Source: Buddleja alternifolia (taxonomy: Eukaryota > Streptophyta > Magnoliopsida > Lamiales > Scrophulariaceae). Taken from it: a stretch of DNA of 64,000 nt. Every line of letters starts with the position of its first letter. The first letter of the stretch is position 1. The stretch spans positions 28,708,480-28,772,479 of the forward strand of contig CM033397.1 of the NCBI GenBank assembly GCA_019426215.1, given 5' to 3'. Made by a program: the position numbers and the translations under genes. This document shows, in pieces, positions 23,839-34,872 of this stretch. Under the pieces are notes generated by a model. The model made no database searches. It was not told the DNA's origin and was given only the letters and a program-made list of their open reading frames with translations.

Positions 23839-25021
23839 TAGGGGTGATCGCGGTTTGGTTTTGCGGTTTTTTTTATTAATTTCAAACCGAATTGCCAAGT
23901 GCGGTTTGGAGGAAATAAAATTTGAAATTGCGGTTTTGTAAATCAAAACCGACTATACGGTTTTGCTCGGTGCGGTGCAATTCGGTGCGGTTTGGCGGTT
24001 TTTCAAATTCTTTTACATTTTAAAACTAAATAAAAATACAATGTTTGACATATTTTTTGTTAAACTAATTAATAAAAAGATAATAATAATTCATAACTAA
24101 AAAAATACTTGTTCGGAAAATATTTATCTAGATTAAACTCCATGAATCATTAAAAAAACATTAATGTCATTACATATTATTATATAAGAGTATCATACGT
24201 TTAGAACATGAAAAAAATACTAGTATATCAGTTTAAATATCTGTTTTACACCGAGTATAATTATAATATGTACATATTTTACTAATGTATATATATTTTA
24301 TCAAATAAGAACACATTCATATATAAGAAAATGTCTTCATCTAACTTGCATGAAAAGTAGGACGAGAAATTTGTATATAAATAAGTAATACAAAAAATGA
24401 CATGTTGTAATTGTTTGTTTATTAAAATTTGTGCACTAAAATCTGCAAAAGGATATTGTAAAGTATATTATAAAGTTATAAAACAATAGGTAATCTAACG
24501 CGACATTGCTATTACAAATAATATGATAGTTAAATAGAACAAATGTTATAAATATAATCTTTATATTTTTTTCCACATAAACTCTTCAAGTGTTTATTAT
24601 ATGAGAAAAATATAACACTAAAATATAATAAGATATTATCACTCTAAAAGTCTCAAGCACAAATGTTAATTGAACATATTATTAATCTTTTAAAGGATAT
24701 ATCCATATCAATTCAATAACATATATTAAATAAAACTACAAATATGAATAGTATTATGAGTAAAACCTATTAAAAGTTCAAATTAATAAAGAATAATATA
24801 CATATATATATATGTATGTATATGTGTGTATATATATATATATGTATGTAGGCGGTGGCGGTGCGGTTCTATTTTTTTAACATTAATTTTGAAACCAAAC
24901 CGCATAGGGAGGTGCAGTTTTCATTTAAATTTTAAACCACGGTTTGCTTAAAAATTGACAAAAATGGTGTGGTTCGGTGCGGTCGGTTTGGGCGATTTTT
25001 CGAAACCAATGCTCACCCCTA
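23839..25021. mobile_element. Non-autonomous hAT element, 8-bp TSD
   Basis: A 1,183-bp element with inverted ends taggggtgatc and, reverse-complemented, taggggtgagc. A perfect 8-bp repeat, ctaacttg, flanks it (23831-23838 and 25022-25029). About 150 bp inside each end are clusters of the word gcggttt and its complement aaaccgc, typical hAT subterminal repeats. The interior is AT-rich with (TATG)n near 24800-24850. No transposase is present. Confidence 0.92.
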
Positions 25022-25029
25022 CTAACTTG

Positions 25030-25340
25030 TGTGGAAGATATATATGGCCCATCTATATTTGATGGCCCATTTCAAGTAAAGATTCATGACTCAGTTCATC
25101 CAGCGGGCCCGGTTTCCATGTCAGTCCATTACTCATTAGCCCAACTATCAAGAGTCAACTTGATGTTGACCAATACTTGAGGGACCTATATGTAATCACT
25201 TCTTTCTCTCTCTCTCTCTTTTATTACCAGGAGATTTTTTTCTTCTCTTTCAATATTGTTCTTCTTTCTTTAACCTCTTCTACGTCTTGTGGTAGATATT
25301 AAGTTAGTTTCTTTAATTCTATATATATTTCGGTGTAGAG
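25030..25340. other. Intergenic, pyrimidine-rich
   Basis: CT-rich stretch (about 25198-25290). No gene or element recognised. Confidence 0.5.
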
Positions 25341-26350
25341 TTTTTTTTTTGATGGGAACGGTAAAATTCATTACTTAGAATAAATCGTTTACAAGAGCAA
25401 TAGATGCCAAAACCGGGAGTCCAAGAATACCTTCTTGGGCCTCCAAAGCCGAGCGCGCTAGTGCATGTGCCACACCATTACCACTACGCTTAACAAAAGA
25501 GAAAGAACAAGATTGAAGCGACGATGCTAAAGATCGAACATCATCAATTAAAGGTCCTAAGGCGCTAAAAACCTGAGAAGAAGACTGAAAAAGTAGAATC
25601 AATGCAAGGCAGTCACCCTCGATGATAACCCGATGCCAGCCCCTACGTACAGCAAAATCCAATGCTAAGCGAGCTGCCTGCACTTCCGCGAGCTCCGGAG
25701 AAGAGAGAAACGGAAACCGATTTGAGCACCAACCCACGCAAGCTCCAAGACTGTCCCTTGCCACAACACCACAACCTATATGCCCTTCATTATGGAAAAC
25801 AGCACCATCAAAGTTTAACTTAATAAAGTCCACGTCAGGAGGCTTCCATTGCACCGGCCATGGTTCTGGTTGAGTAGCTTTGTCAACCGAAGCTGAGGAC
25901 CAAAACACCCGAAGAAAGTCTCTAGCTTGAGAGCACAAGCAGTCCGCCTCTAAAGATTGGCGCTCCAGCAGATTTTTGTTCCTATTATACCATAAATACC
26001 AACATGTCACTAGAAATAAACAGAAATCAGAATCATTGAGATTAGAATGTACATCCCGAAACCATAGCTCAATATCATTCGCACTTCTAGCTAAGCTATT
26101 CGAAAGACACCAAACGACGCGAGCATAAGCGCAAGCAAACAGAATATGTTTCAAGTCCTCATGGTCGCCATTACAAAGCTAAGAGAACATCCCCCCGACA
26201 CATCCAGCCGTTTTTTCAAGAGCTCCTCCCCCGTTGGAAGGGCCTTCTTACATGCTTTCCATGCAAAAAGACGAACTTTAGGAGGAACACGACATTGCCA
26301 AATAAAACTCCATTTAGCATTCGTATCAATTTCGGAAGAAGAAAGACTCT
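25341..26350 (-). pseudogene. 5'-truncated LINE: zf-RVT and RNase H tail
   Basis: On the minus strand, 26154-25375 is open for 259 residues and holds an RNase H domain of the plant LINE type. Recognisable parts are LNFDGAVF (catalytic Asp), GVVARDSLG, ELAEVQAARLAL (catalytic Glu), VIIEGDC and SGNGVAHALAR. Just upstream, in another frame, 26350-26155 encodes part of the zf-RVT region (IWQCRVPPKVRLFAWKACKK), so a frameshift lies near 26155. A T run at 25341-25350 is the poly(A) tail. The reverse transcriptase is missing, as in 5'-truncated insertions. I could not identify a TSD. It represents a different LINE subfamily from that at 52.5-58.8 kb. Confidence 0.9.
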
Positions 26351-26424
26351 ATCTGTTATAATCCTGAGTCATAAAGACTATCTAACTTAATGAGATGTTT
26401 TTCAAGAATTGAATTCCAAATTTT

Positions 26425-26815
26425 CTCTAAATTGAATTATATAGTATGTTTGTCATTTAGTAAATTGGGCAGTAAAATTTGATAATTATTTTTTGAAAAA
26501 AAACAAATTGAATATTAATATTTTAATTAAAAAAAGTCTAAACATTGAAATTAGAAAATAAAAATTACAACAGTAAACTCAACTCTAGCGCTCTCATTAC
26601 TTCAATAATAGTCGCTGCTGCATAGTTTTGAACACCTTTCATATTTAATCTTTATTCTCGAGCTCAAAATCATAAATTTTTTCTCTACATTTGCGAATAT
26701 GAAGGAAAAAAAATAGACATTAGTATATTGCATCAATAATTAAAAAAATTATATGAAATGAAAGATAGATAAGTAAATATTTAGTACTATTTCCACAAAA
26801 ATAATTTTATTTCTT
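26425..26815. repeat. Dispersed ~400-bp repeat, copy 1
   Basis: Matches 59258-59655 in the same orientation. Shared segments include gctctcattacttcaa, catatttaatctttattc/cacatttaatctttattc and atgaaatgaaagatagata/atgaaatgagagatagata. It has no recognisable coding content or ends. 26816-27410 shows nothing else that I can name. Confidence 0.78.
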
Positions 26816-27429
26816 CAATACCTTTTATTGTTGGGCCTTGACAAATGTAAATATATAAATATTTTAGTAGCTCATTTTTCAGGCTTTCTTCCGCATAAAA
26901 AGTTCTAAGTAATGACATCAAATGACTGTATCTAGTACTACCATCACGGTCGTGTTGTTTTGAATCACGATGCACCACCATATAAACATGAGCTATCTAG
27001 TTAGATTCCTGCAAAAAATATATGCAAAAGTTCAACAACTTGTAAGATCAAAATGAAAAAATAATACAAAATGAGCTTGATAAATATAGTAATATTGATC
27101 GCCGCATACTCAATTAACAAACTTCAATTATGCGATAACAATACATTATTTAAGCCATTGAGATAAATTTTGATGGGTTGAAAAAGACGTTTGATGAGTT
27201 GGATTCTCCATCTATAATTTGTGTTTTTGAAATGTGATAATAAAATGCTATGAAAATATACTGAACTTTTCATATATAAATCGTACGTGAATAGTATATT
27301 TAAAATAATTTTAAATTTATATATAAGAAATCCCTAGATTTCATGAATCTCAAATTTTGCTTTGAACATTTTTTAGCATTTTATTTAAATACATCACATT
27401 TTTTTCAAATTTTAAACTTCGGCTTTCTT

Positions 27430-27611
27430 TTTTTTCCCCACGGGGTGTCCGGGCCAGCTTTCGCGCACCTCGACTAATCCCCGCTCGCGGTGCGTGGCTG
27501 CCGCTGGCCAAGCATTATTTTGACAACGCTAGGAATCGATCCTGGGAGCACACCAGGTCGACCCCAAGTTATTTCAGTGGTAGCCTTATACCACTGGGCC
27601 AAGAGACTTGG
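27430..27611 (-). mobile_element. tRNA-derived SINE, family 4, perfect 19-bp TSD
   Basis: Reads on the minus strand with tggcccagtggtataaggc (A-box region), aggatcgattcct (B-box), then a GC-rich body containing gattagtcgaggtgcgcgaa, and a short A-rich tail. A perfect 19-bp direct repeat, tttaaacttcggctttctt, lies at 27411-27429 and 27612-27630. This indicates a comparatively recent insertion by LINE machinery. Confidence 0.95.
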
Positions 27612-27840
27612 TTTAAACTTCGGCTTTCTTGATAAAGAAAGACTTGAATTAGATGCATGACGTTAAATTGTTGAATGGGCAACTGGCAAGTCGTGTTTCA
27701 ACTTTCAAGGCAATATAACAATTAATATATTTTTTTTTTAGCATTTTGTTTAGATATTTTAAGGCAAGTTGAAACATAATTGTAATTTAAATTTGAAATA
27801 TGAACTCATGTTTAAGAAAAGAAATCTTTATTATTCTAAC

Positions 27841-28602
27841 TGTTGGGGAAAAATTACCAAACGCAGCAGAAAAATGAAATTAATTTTTTTTAGGATTTTC
27901 CCCAAAATAGGATCAATCCCGGGTTTTTATTACACGTATGTATGATAGGGTAAAACAAACTTATTTATAAATGCATAGGATAATTCCTCGTTCACTTACG
28001 AGGGAACGAATCCTATCTTGGATACCAGTTAAGAATATTACTTGCCCATTAGATTGCTGTTCAAGGTTGACTCCACCAACGGGTGAATTGGGCCTAACTA
28101 CTCTAATGACAAACCTAATGTCACAAATATATCTTCAACCCGATTCCTCAAGTCTCAAGTTCAGATACATCTATTACAATTAATCAATTCTGTCATTGAC
28201 TGTCAAAGAGTGAAAACCAATGTGACAGAATTAATGCGAGTCATGTCTGAGTCACACTATCTCTATCAGTGCACTTATGATATAAGTTTTTCACTACTTC
28301 CTAGTGATTGAAGGGCACCTTTCCCGTCAAAACTCATATCATACAAGTCTTTATGATTTCCAAAGCCCAATTGAAAATCTTCGGCTTGTAGACTATTTTA
28401 GTACACAATTATCAAACTCTTCTAATGCCTTAGAGAGTTAACTCTTGTGTTCATAGACTTATAGTTGATTACAATATATAAATGTCAATATAAATATAAA
28501 CAACTAAAATGCCTTTTAATGATTTATTAAAAACAATTACAATTTGATAATATCCTATCATTTACTAATCCTCCAGTGGCATTTTAGGACATTAACCTAA
28601 CA
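27841..28602 (-). mobile_element. Solo LTR, 5-bp TSD
   Basis: A 762-bp LTR bounded by TGTTGGGG on the left and CCTAACA on the right. It is flanked by a perfect 5-bp repeat, ctaac, at 27836-27840 and 28603-28607. No internal retrotransposon sequence adjoins it, so it is a solo LTR left by recombination. On the minus strand a TATA-like ttataaataag lies at about 27963-27973, which sets the orientation. The family could not be named. Confidence 0.92.
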
Positions 28603-28650
28603 CTAACTGCATCCAAAAGAGACATGAGGTTGTTAATATATTTAATAAAG

Positions 28651-28773
28651 ATTGATAATTATGTTTATTTATTAAGGATGTCCCGTCTAGTGGGAGAAGT
28701 GGTCCAAAGCGAGAGTCTGTTTTAGTTGCTCTCGATGTCGGTATAGTGCTAAATTGATAATTATGTTTATTTA
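28651..28773. repeat. 81-bp insert flanked by 21-bp direct repeats
   Basis: A perfect 21-bp repeat beginning attgataattatg lies at 28651-28671 and 28753-28773. The 81 bp between (28672-28752) is less AT-rich than its surroundings. It resembles none of the SINEs here and has no poly(A) tail. On the minus strand it is open and could be a captured exon piece (FSTIPTSRATKTDSR). It may be filler DNA from repair of a staggered break, or a small retroposed RNA. Confidence 0.7.
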
Positions 28774-28919
28774 AATTCAATATATATGTATATTTATTCA
28801 ATTTTGTTTATGTAGCAAAATTGAGTTCAATTACGTCATCCACATGTGTGCTTACCAGGATGGTTTCAAAGGCTGTATTTTATTATATATAGATTTGGTT
28901 TCAAGGAAATAAGAGTTCT

Positions 28920-29178
28920 AAGATTGGTTCAAAGGAATTCAAGTCACATTTAACCATATATCCCGAAAAGCAAATCAAGTTGCGGATCGATTGGCAAAGA
29001 CATGCGAGAGTCGTAAAATTAATTAATATCTTACCTACTACAGATATCACGGTGTTGAAACTTCTTGAACAAGACTTACTAGGCGTAACTTGGCCGAGGC
29101 ATATGACAATTAATCTGGATTTATCCGATTGAGTCCTCAGGATAATCCCTTCGTTTGGAAACAAAAACAAAAAAAGAA
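28920..29178 (+). pseudogene. LINE tail fragment with TSD
   Basis: A 259-bp 5'-truncated LINE. The first part encodes the end of an RNase H domain (HISRKANQVADRLAK) in one frame. It ends in an A-rich tail (about 29157-29178). The flanking repeats aaggaaataagagttct (28903-28919) and aaggaaataagacttct (29179-29195) match at 16 of 17 positions and are the TSD. Confidence 0.9.
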
Positions 29179-29195
29179 AAGGAAATAAGACTTCT

Positions 29196-31329
29196 CATTT
29201 CTCACATAGCACACGATTTAATCACTATTTATTTTTCTTAAATCAGACACCTTAGGATTAACAAACTAGTTTTGAAGTGTGAGCAATTTGTTATCAATCT
29301 TGACTTCTTTTACACTTTTTTGCTTAAAGATCGAGTTTTGTTTAATAAGAGTTTTGAGTCAAGCCCGAACAAAATCAAGATTATTTATTTAAAAAAATTA
29401 CATGTAATAAAATAAATTTAAATGAAATCAACAACTGACAATCAAAAAACTTCAAAATATTCAACGTCAAAACTAATTATACTTAACACCACCTACTTCT
29501 TCTTTTTTTTTTCGTTTTTGATAATTAACACCACCTACTTCTTTGGGTTTAAATACGAAAAAAATTATGTTAAATCAAATCTAATAGTATTAATGTCTAT
29601 CTGTCTCACATAATTAAATATATTGTGTGTAGTCTCACACACATTTATATAAAAAAGACAAACACATAATACACATTTTTATAATCGAACTAGGTCTGAC
29701 ATTAAATTACCCGCTCAAATACCATATCTTATATTGACTAAACTTATAAAAGAATTCCAAGCTCAAAATATCGGATCTTATGGCAGACCAATCTAATGGA
29801 AGTTTGACATCTCATGGAAGTTTGATAAAGGTAATAAATAATTTGTATCAGTGTAAAATCAAAATAGAAAACCACATTTCTAGCAGACTTAACTGACATT
29901 TTTGCCTAATAATCAGTACTGTCAACACGACGGCCAAAAAGATTAATTGTACGTGCACATTTCTTATTTTCTCATTGAATTTCATGTTCACTACCTAACC
30001 AAATTTAGTAGCTTCGAAAGTCATTTGAATGTAATAACCAAAAAAGACAAATATGAATGTATCTGCTAAAAATAAGGCCTCACTTGAAATACATTAATTA
30101 GTGAATGCAAACTCTCTTATGAATTATTTAATTAGAGTCCCATTCCACAAGTAATGAAGCAGTCTAGAAGGAGATTAATCAATGCTATAGTTGTTAATTA
30201 ACAACAATATCAACATACAGCCTCCCTCTCTTTTCTCATGCTAAATAAATTTCTTATGATGATTAACAACAATATCAACATAAAACCTCCCTCTATTTTC
30301 TCTTAATAAATCTGTTAATTATGATGTTGGTGGCTTGGTAAAGTCAATAGACAAAAATAGGGGAAGAGTTTTTCGTTATCAATTTAGATATAAATGCCCC
30401 TTGTGTTTAGAATACCCGTATAATGCACATATGCATGACTGTCAATACTTTCATTTTTTATATGATAATAATATTCATAATTTTTAGTTGAATAATTTTG
30501 TACAGGTACTTTACACATTCTTTATTTTATCTGGTACATAAAAATTTGTTTTTGGCAAAAAATTATTTACTTTTAAAACTTGAAAATTACATTGATATTT
30601 TACAAGTATTAATTGAAAGTATCAAACAACTAAAAAATACAAATATTAATAATTAATGAATATTAATTATTGTTAACTGGTGACTTGCTTTGGGATAGTT
30701 TTCAACTAGCGACTCGTACAAGTAATATAGCTAATAGAATAATATAAAAGAAGTTGTACTTTTACCCGAACAATTTACTTGTATTCATATTTTACCTTTA
30801 TGTGTGTGAATCCATTTGTTTCTCGTTCTTGAATTTTTTAGCTGATTTTTTCACTGTAACTTTTAACATAAACTCGTAGTATATTTGTAAGTATAGTGAA
30901 TGTCGAATTTTTGTCAACCAATATTTAACTAACTAGGTGCCAAGCTAACCTCACTTTAATGGTAAAATCCGTAAAATTTGAAATTTATGGGTGGACTCTG
31001 AAAATCGGTCCTAATTGGGCGTGTAATATGTCAATTACCCAATATATAATTCTTACGTGAGATAGTTTGAAGTATATGATTATGGTGAATAAGTGAGTTC
31101 ACAAGCAAGCATTAGTCAATAAAGTTAGAGCATGAACAATGTGCAAGACTTTCGTAATGTTAGAAATGAAAAATGTGCAAGACTTTTTGTATGCATTAAT
31201 CAGGACTCGCTTAGTTTATCAGCATTTTATAATGTTTTTTCTAAAAGGGTAAAGTGGTCTTTCCATCAGGGTAAAATTCATATGCCATCTCATGCGTAAT
31301 TAATTTTACACTAGTGTAATATGGGGGAT
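29196..31329. other. AT-rich intergenic DNA with a short tandem duplication
   Basis: A segment with ttaacaacaatatcaacata then cctccctct occurs twice, near 30197-30230 and 30262-30295. A shorter word, taacaccacctacttctt, is repeated near 29484 and 29526. Nothing else was recognised. Confidence 0.6.
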
Positions 31330-31604
31330 AATTGCATATCATACCTTTGTGAAACATGAAACTGCACACATTCTTCCTTTGTTAAAAAAATAATCTGAAA
31401 TAACCATATGATTTTCAAAACACTACACGAAACCCCTAACCCTACTTCAAATACACTGCGCGTGAATGTTACCTTCCTCGGATTTAACACGGATTGGGGA
31501 TTTCGTGCAGGGTTTTGAAAATTATAGGGTTATTTCAGGCTATTTTTTTAACACAGGGAGAATGTGTGCAGGTTTAATGTTTCACAGGAGTATGATATGC
31601 AGTT
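31330..31604. mobile_element. Foldback element with ~115-bp inverted arms
   Basis: The left arm runs from attgcatatcatacc through gaaactgcacacattct, aaataacca and ttttcaaaac to cacgaaaccc. The right arm is its inverse with scattered changes, ending gtatgatatgcag. The central part is short. The TSD is unclear, so the class is not certain (MULE-type foldback is likely). Confidence 0.78.
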
Positions 31605-32216
31605 TTCTTTTCTTGTGTGTGTGTTTTTTTTTAATTTCCTTGTCAATTTTCTTTTCATGTACATTACAATATCAATGATCATTTACAAATAATAGATGTT
31701 ATTATGTGAATTTCTGGTCCATTTTTCCCCCTCATCGTGTAACACTTTTGAATTACAATAATATATATGTCACGAGTGTATGAATAGATAGTTAAAAAAA
31801 TTGAGTAAACACTTTTTTTTTCACATCATAATCACTTATTTATATATTTTATTCTCACATTCATTAATAACAGAAAATATTATACAATTATTGTAAGAAA
31901 TAAGTTTTGTACTGAACTTTTTTAATCTTCATGCCAATCATGTCATCTGTTGCAGCTAATCTTGTTACCCACGTTTTTGGCATTCATGTGAATCATGTCG
32001 TTCACTAGCAGCTCTCCGGAGACAAAAATGTCATCCACTACGCAATCCAATCTGCATCTAGAAACTTCTCAATATTCATTCAGGTCAGAATTATACATAT
32101 TTGAAACTAGAAACAAAAATTCCTTGACATTCCGGCTATTAAAAAAATTATCATCCAAGATATTGCTAATTAATCAACTGATGATGATGAAACTAATTAC
32201 GTTTCACCAACCTACT
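31605..32216. other. AT-rich intergenic DNA
   Basis: No gene or element recognised. Confidence 0.55.
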
Positions 32217-32486
32217 TGTTTTTTTTTTTTTTGATAAATCGAAAAAAAGGATGTTAGTGATGGTGATCAAAGCACCTCCCACTACTCAATGTTCGGACTC
32301 TCGTGTTCATCAGTGAACATATCAAACCAACTGAACAACCAGCGCAAGCACTGACCCAGTCAAAATAGCACCACCAAAAACAAGTATAATTTTAGAAACT
32401 GACTGTTACAATAAAAATTCGAACTCATAACCTCAACAATACTAAATTATTTGAGAATAAATTTAAAACCACTTTACCAACGGAAC
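32217..32486 (-). mobile_element. tRNA-like SINE, family 2, near-complete copy
   Basis: Reverse-strand element. The T run at about 32217-32232 is the poly(A) tail. The head reads ccgttggtaaagtggtt and ggttatgagttcgaatttt on the minus strand (A- and B-box-like). It shares its body with 19577-19810 and extends about 30 bp further at the 5' end. The B-box sits about 70 nt from the A-box, longer than in a tRNA, so the head is diverged. No TSD was recognised. Confidence 0.78.
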
Positions 32487-32894
32487 CGAAACTTAAATAC
32501 ATATAATTATTGGTCACCCGTACTTTGTTCATTTGTCATGCAAAATGGATACAAAAAGTGACAAAATGATCACACAAAAGTAATCAAAGGCGGCTTTGTC
32601 ATCTCTCTTTTTAGTCAATAACATCAATCTACACTCATCCTTCCTTCATTCTAACCACCCCTTTAATTTCTCTCTCATTGTTTTTGGTTTCCAAGTTATC
32701 TCGAAGTCACGACTAATCTCTTGACATACTGTCAGACGTTAGACGAACCTTAATTTCTCTCTCATTTGGTAATTTTTCTCTCTCTCATTTTCAAAGGTAT
32801 GTTAGTTATGAGATATCACATATATATGACATACATAACATTCCAGTATTAATTTCACATAATTTGCATAGTGCAGAAAAGCTGGTGGAGGAAA
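32487..32894 (+). promoter_or_regulatory. Upstream region and leader of DUF1645 gene
   Basis: Contains two CT-repeat blocks (about 32668-32680 and 32755-32797), common in plant 5' leaders, and a TATA-like stretch near 32820. The exact core promoter is not determinable. The coding frame stays open back to 32871 only through a GTG, which is not a plausible plant start. Confidence 0.45.
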
Positions 32895-33890
32895 ATGGAG
32901 GTGGCGATACCTTCACACAACCACTTAAATTTTGATTTCAACAGTGCAGCTAGGTCTTCGCCGCCGTCCACACCTAAAGGCTTCGGGGCATACTATTTCA
33001 GTGCTCCGACGAGTCCTTCTCATCTCTCCTCCTTCTACCGCCATTTCGATGAAATTACCGGTGTCAGCGGCGCCGATACGGCGCCGTTCGGTGTGAAGAA
33101 TAGTGGAGACGAGTTTGCGTTTGATGTGAGCGAAGATTGGGAAACATCCTCCACCTCCGCCGATGAGCTCTTCCACGGCGGCGTGATTAAGCCTCTGAAG
33201 CCTCCGCCGCGCCTGCAACACTCTACGGCGGCGAGAATCGGTGAAATTAACACACGGAAACAACCTAATTCCGTTTCTCAATCACAAACTAGGAAGATAA
33301 TCCAAGGCGCCTTCTCGCCGCGCCGCAAAAAGGAAACCGCTCGAAACGACACTAGATCCGCGGCGGAGCCACGGCGAGGAAGAGAGAGAGCCGTAGATCT
33401 ACCTAAATCGTCCAGCCGAAGGGCGGCGCGTTCACTTTCACCGATCAGAGACACACAATTATATCCATGGGTAGAAGAAGAAGAAGAAGAAACAGAGCAA
33501 TCGTGTAGTGCGAAGAATTCATCATCATCGTCAAGTGTTTGTTCAATTCTGTCGGCGTCTGCGAAAGGCAACAAGAAATGGAGGCTGAAGGACTTCTTCT
33601 TGTTCCGCAGCGCGTCGGAAGGACGCGCCTCCGATAAAGATCCCTTGAGGAAGTACACGGCGGCGTTCAGGCACTCGAGCTTCAGGTCGACCGATTCCGG
33701 TTCAGGATCCGGTTCGAGGAGAAGAGGACCGGCTTCGGCTCACGAGGTGCATTACACGGTGAACCGGGCGGTTTCTGAGGATATGAAGAAGAAAACATTC
33801 TTGCCGTACAAGCAGGGAATTCTGGGCCGCCTGGCGTTCAACCCTGCCGCCCACGCGCTGGCTAATGGCTTTGGTTTTTCTCGTAAATGA
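32895..33890 (+). CDS. DUF1645 family protein
   Basis: A single-exon frame of 331 aa, ATG to TGA. The start MEVAIPSH followed by FDFNSA (13-18) and the FGAYYFSAPTSP motif (30-41) is the family N-terminus. Then come an acidic stretch with WETSSTSADELFHGG and the signature KPLKPPPRLQ (99-108). A basic, Ser-rich middle (140-185), a six-Glu tract (194-199), a six-Ser run and KKWRLKDFFLFRSASEG (227-243) follow. The conserved C-terminus has HYTVNRA and LPYKQGILGRLAFNP. Local base composition is far more GC-rich than the flanks, as usual for a plant exon. From memory, the rice grain-length/stress protein SGL belongs to this family; molecular function is unknown. No signal peptide or membrane segment is seen. 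The frame is intact. Confidence 0.95.
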   Translation: MEVAIPSHNHLNFDFNSAARSSPPSTPKGFGAYYFSAPTSPSHLSSFYRHFDEITGVSGADTAPFGVKNSGDEFAFDVSEDWETSSTSADELFHGGVIKPLKPPPRLQHSTAARIGEINTRKQPNSVSQSQTRKIIQGAFSPRRKKETARNDTRSAAEPRRGRERAVDLPKSSSRRAARSLSPIRDTQLYPWVEEEEEETEQSCSAKNSSSSSSVCSILSASAKGNKKWRLKDFFLFRSASEGRASDKDPLRKYTAAFRHSSFRSTDSGSGSGSRRRGPASAHEVHYTVNRAVSEDMKKKTFLPYKQGILGRLAFNPAAHALANGFGFSRK

Positions 33891-34486
33891 ACCATCAGTG
33901 TTACCCGAGAATGTTACGGAAGATTTCAACCGTAGAATGTTTTGTTTAATTATTATTGTATAAACTTTTTCTTATATGTGTAAAATATGCACATTGAAAA
34001 ATAATGAATGTATATGAATCAGCAAAGATATTTGCAGTATCATTATCTGTTGTTATCGTAATTAATATTTTTGAAGAATTATTATAATAATTAAGAATGT
34101 CGGTATCAAAGTTTATATTGTCAACTTCTAGAAGACAGAATTACCTAATGCTCTAATTTCATTTTCAGTATTCTATGAAATGTGCTTTTTTAAAGGGAAA
34201 CTAAGCAGTACTTAATTTCAAGCATTCTTTTGACTTTTCCTTTTAATAACCATGGAATAGGTAAATGAACACTTCAAAAAGCAAAAAGCAATAATATAGA
34301 AGATTGGAGACTTAAAAAGACCGTTGAAGTTAGAGCACCAACATATAAATGAAAATTTTCATAGAAATATTAGGATTGAAAACTAAAGCATGATGTATGC
34401 ATGTATACACATAAGATTAGAGGCCTATATAGTTTCAATTTTAACCTCTAGGCTAGAATCAGTCAAATGAAAAGCAAGTATTTGTG
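33891..34486. other. 3' flank of DUF1645 gene
   Basis: The 3' UTR and polyadenylation region probably lie within the first 120 bp, where AATAAT-like words occur near 33999-34005. The remainder is unrecognised AT-rich DNA. Confidence 0.5.
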
Positions 34487-34503
34487 AGAGAGCAGAATAA
34501 GAT

Positions 34504-34663
34504 CCCCCCTTATTGGGATTGGGTAATCTTGTTCGCACTGGATCGGCCTACAAAGAGGTAAAGTGTTCCCTGCAATCAATGACTCCATTCACAAAGGATC
34601 AAATGCTCAATCTTTGCTTAAGGGGTGACAGTGTCAAACTACTCACAACAACCACTTATTGGT
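34504..34663 (-). mobile_element. SINE-like retroposon, 17-bp TSD
   Basis: A 160-bp element. The repeats agagagcagaataagat (34487-34503) and agagagcagtataagat (34664-34680) match at 16 of 17 positions. On the minus strand it has a tRNA-like head (gagtagtttgacactgtcac, gcatttgatccttt), then a body with gaatggagtcatt, gtaggccgatcc and aatcccaataagggggg. This resembles a plant SINE family, assigned from memory and not checked. Confidence 0.78.
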
Positions 34664-34872
34664 AGAGAGCAGTATAAGATACTTTAACGTATATACAAAC
34701 ATTATATAAAGAACTTTTGTATATATTTAGTGTTGAACACCAATTAATGTAGAATATGTTATATTAACACATGATTCATGTGACTTAAACTACACATTTT
34801 TTATGTATAGCACACCGGACACACACACACATATATGTATGAAAAATTACATCTATTATCTTTGAGGGATTG

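Noticed and set aside
26787..26981. 64-residue minus-strand frame next to the dispersed repeat
   Set aside because: It has a protein-like composition but no recognisable domain, splice context or second copy to support it.
32871..32894. Eight-residue N-terminal extension of the DUF1645 frame
   Set aside because: It begins with GTG, which is not a credible plant start. The ATG at 32895 gives the family N-terminus.
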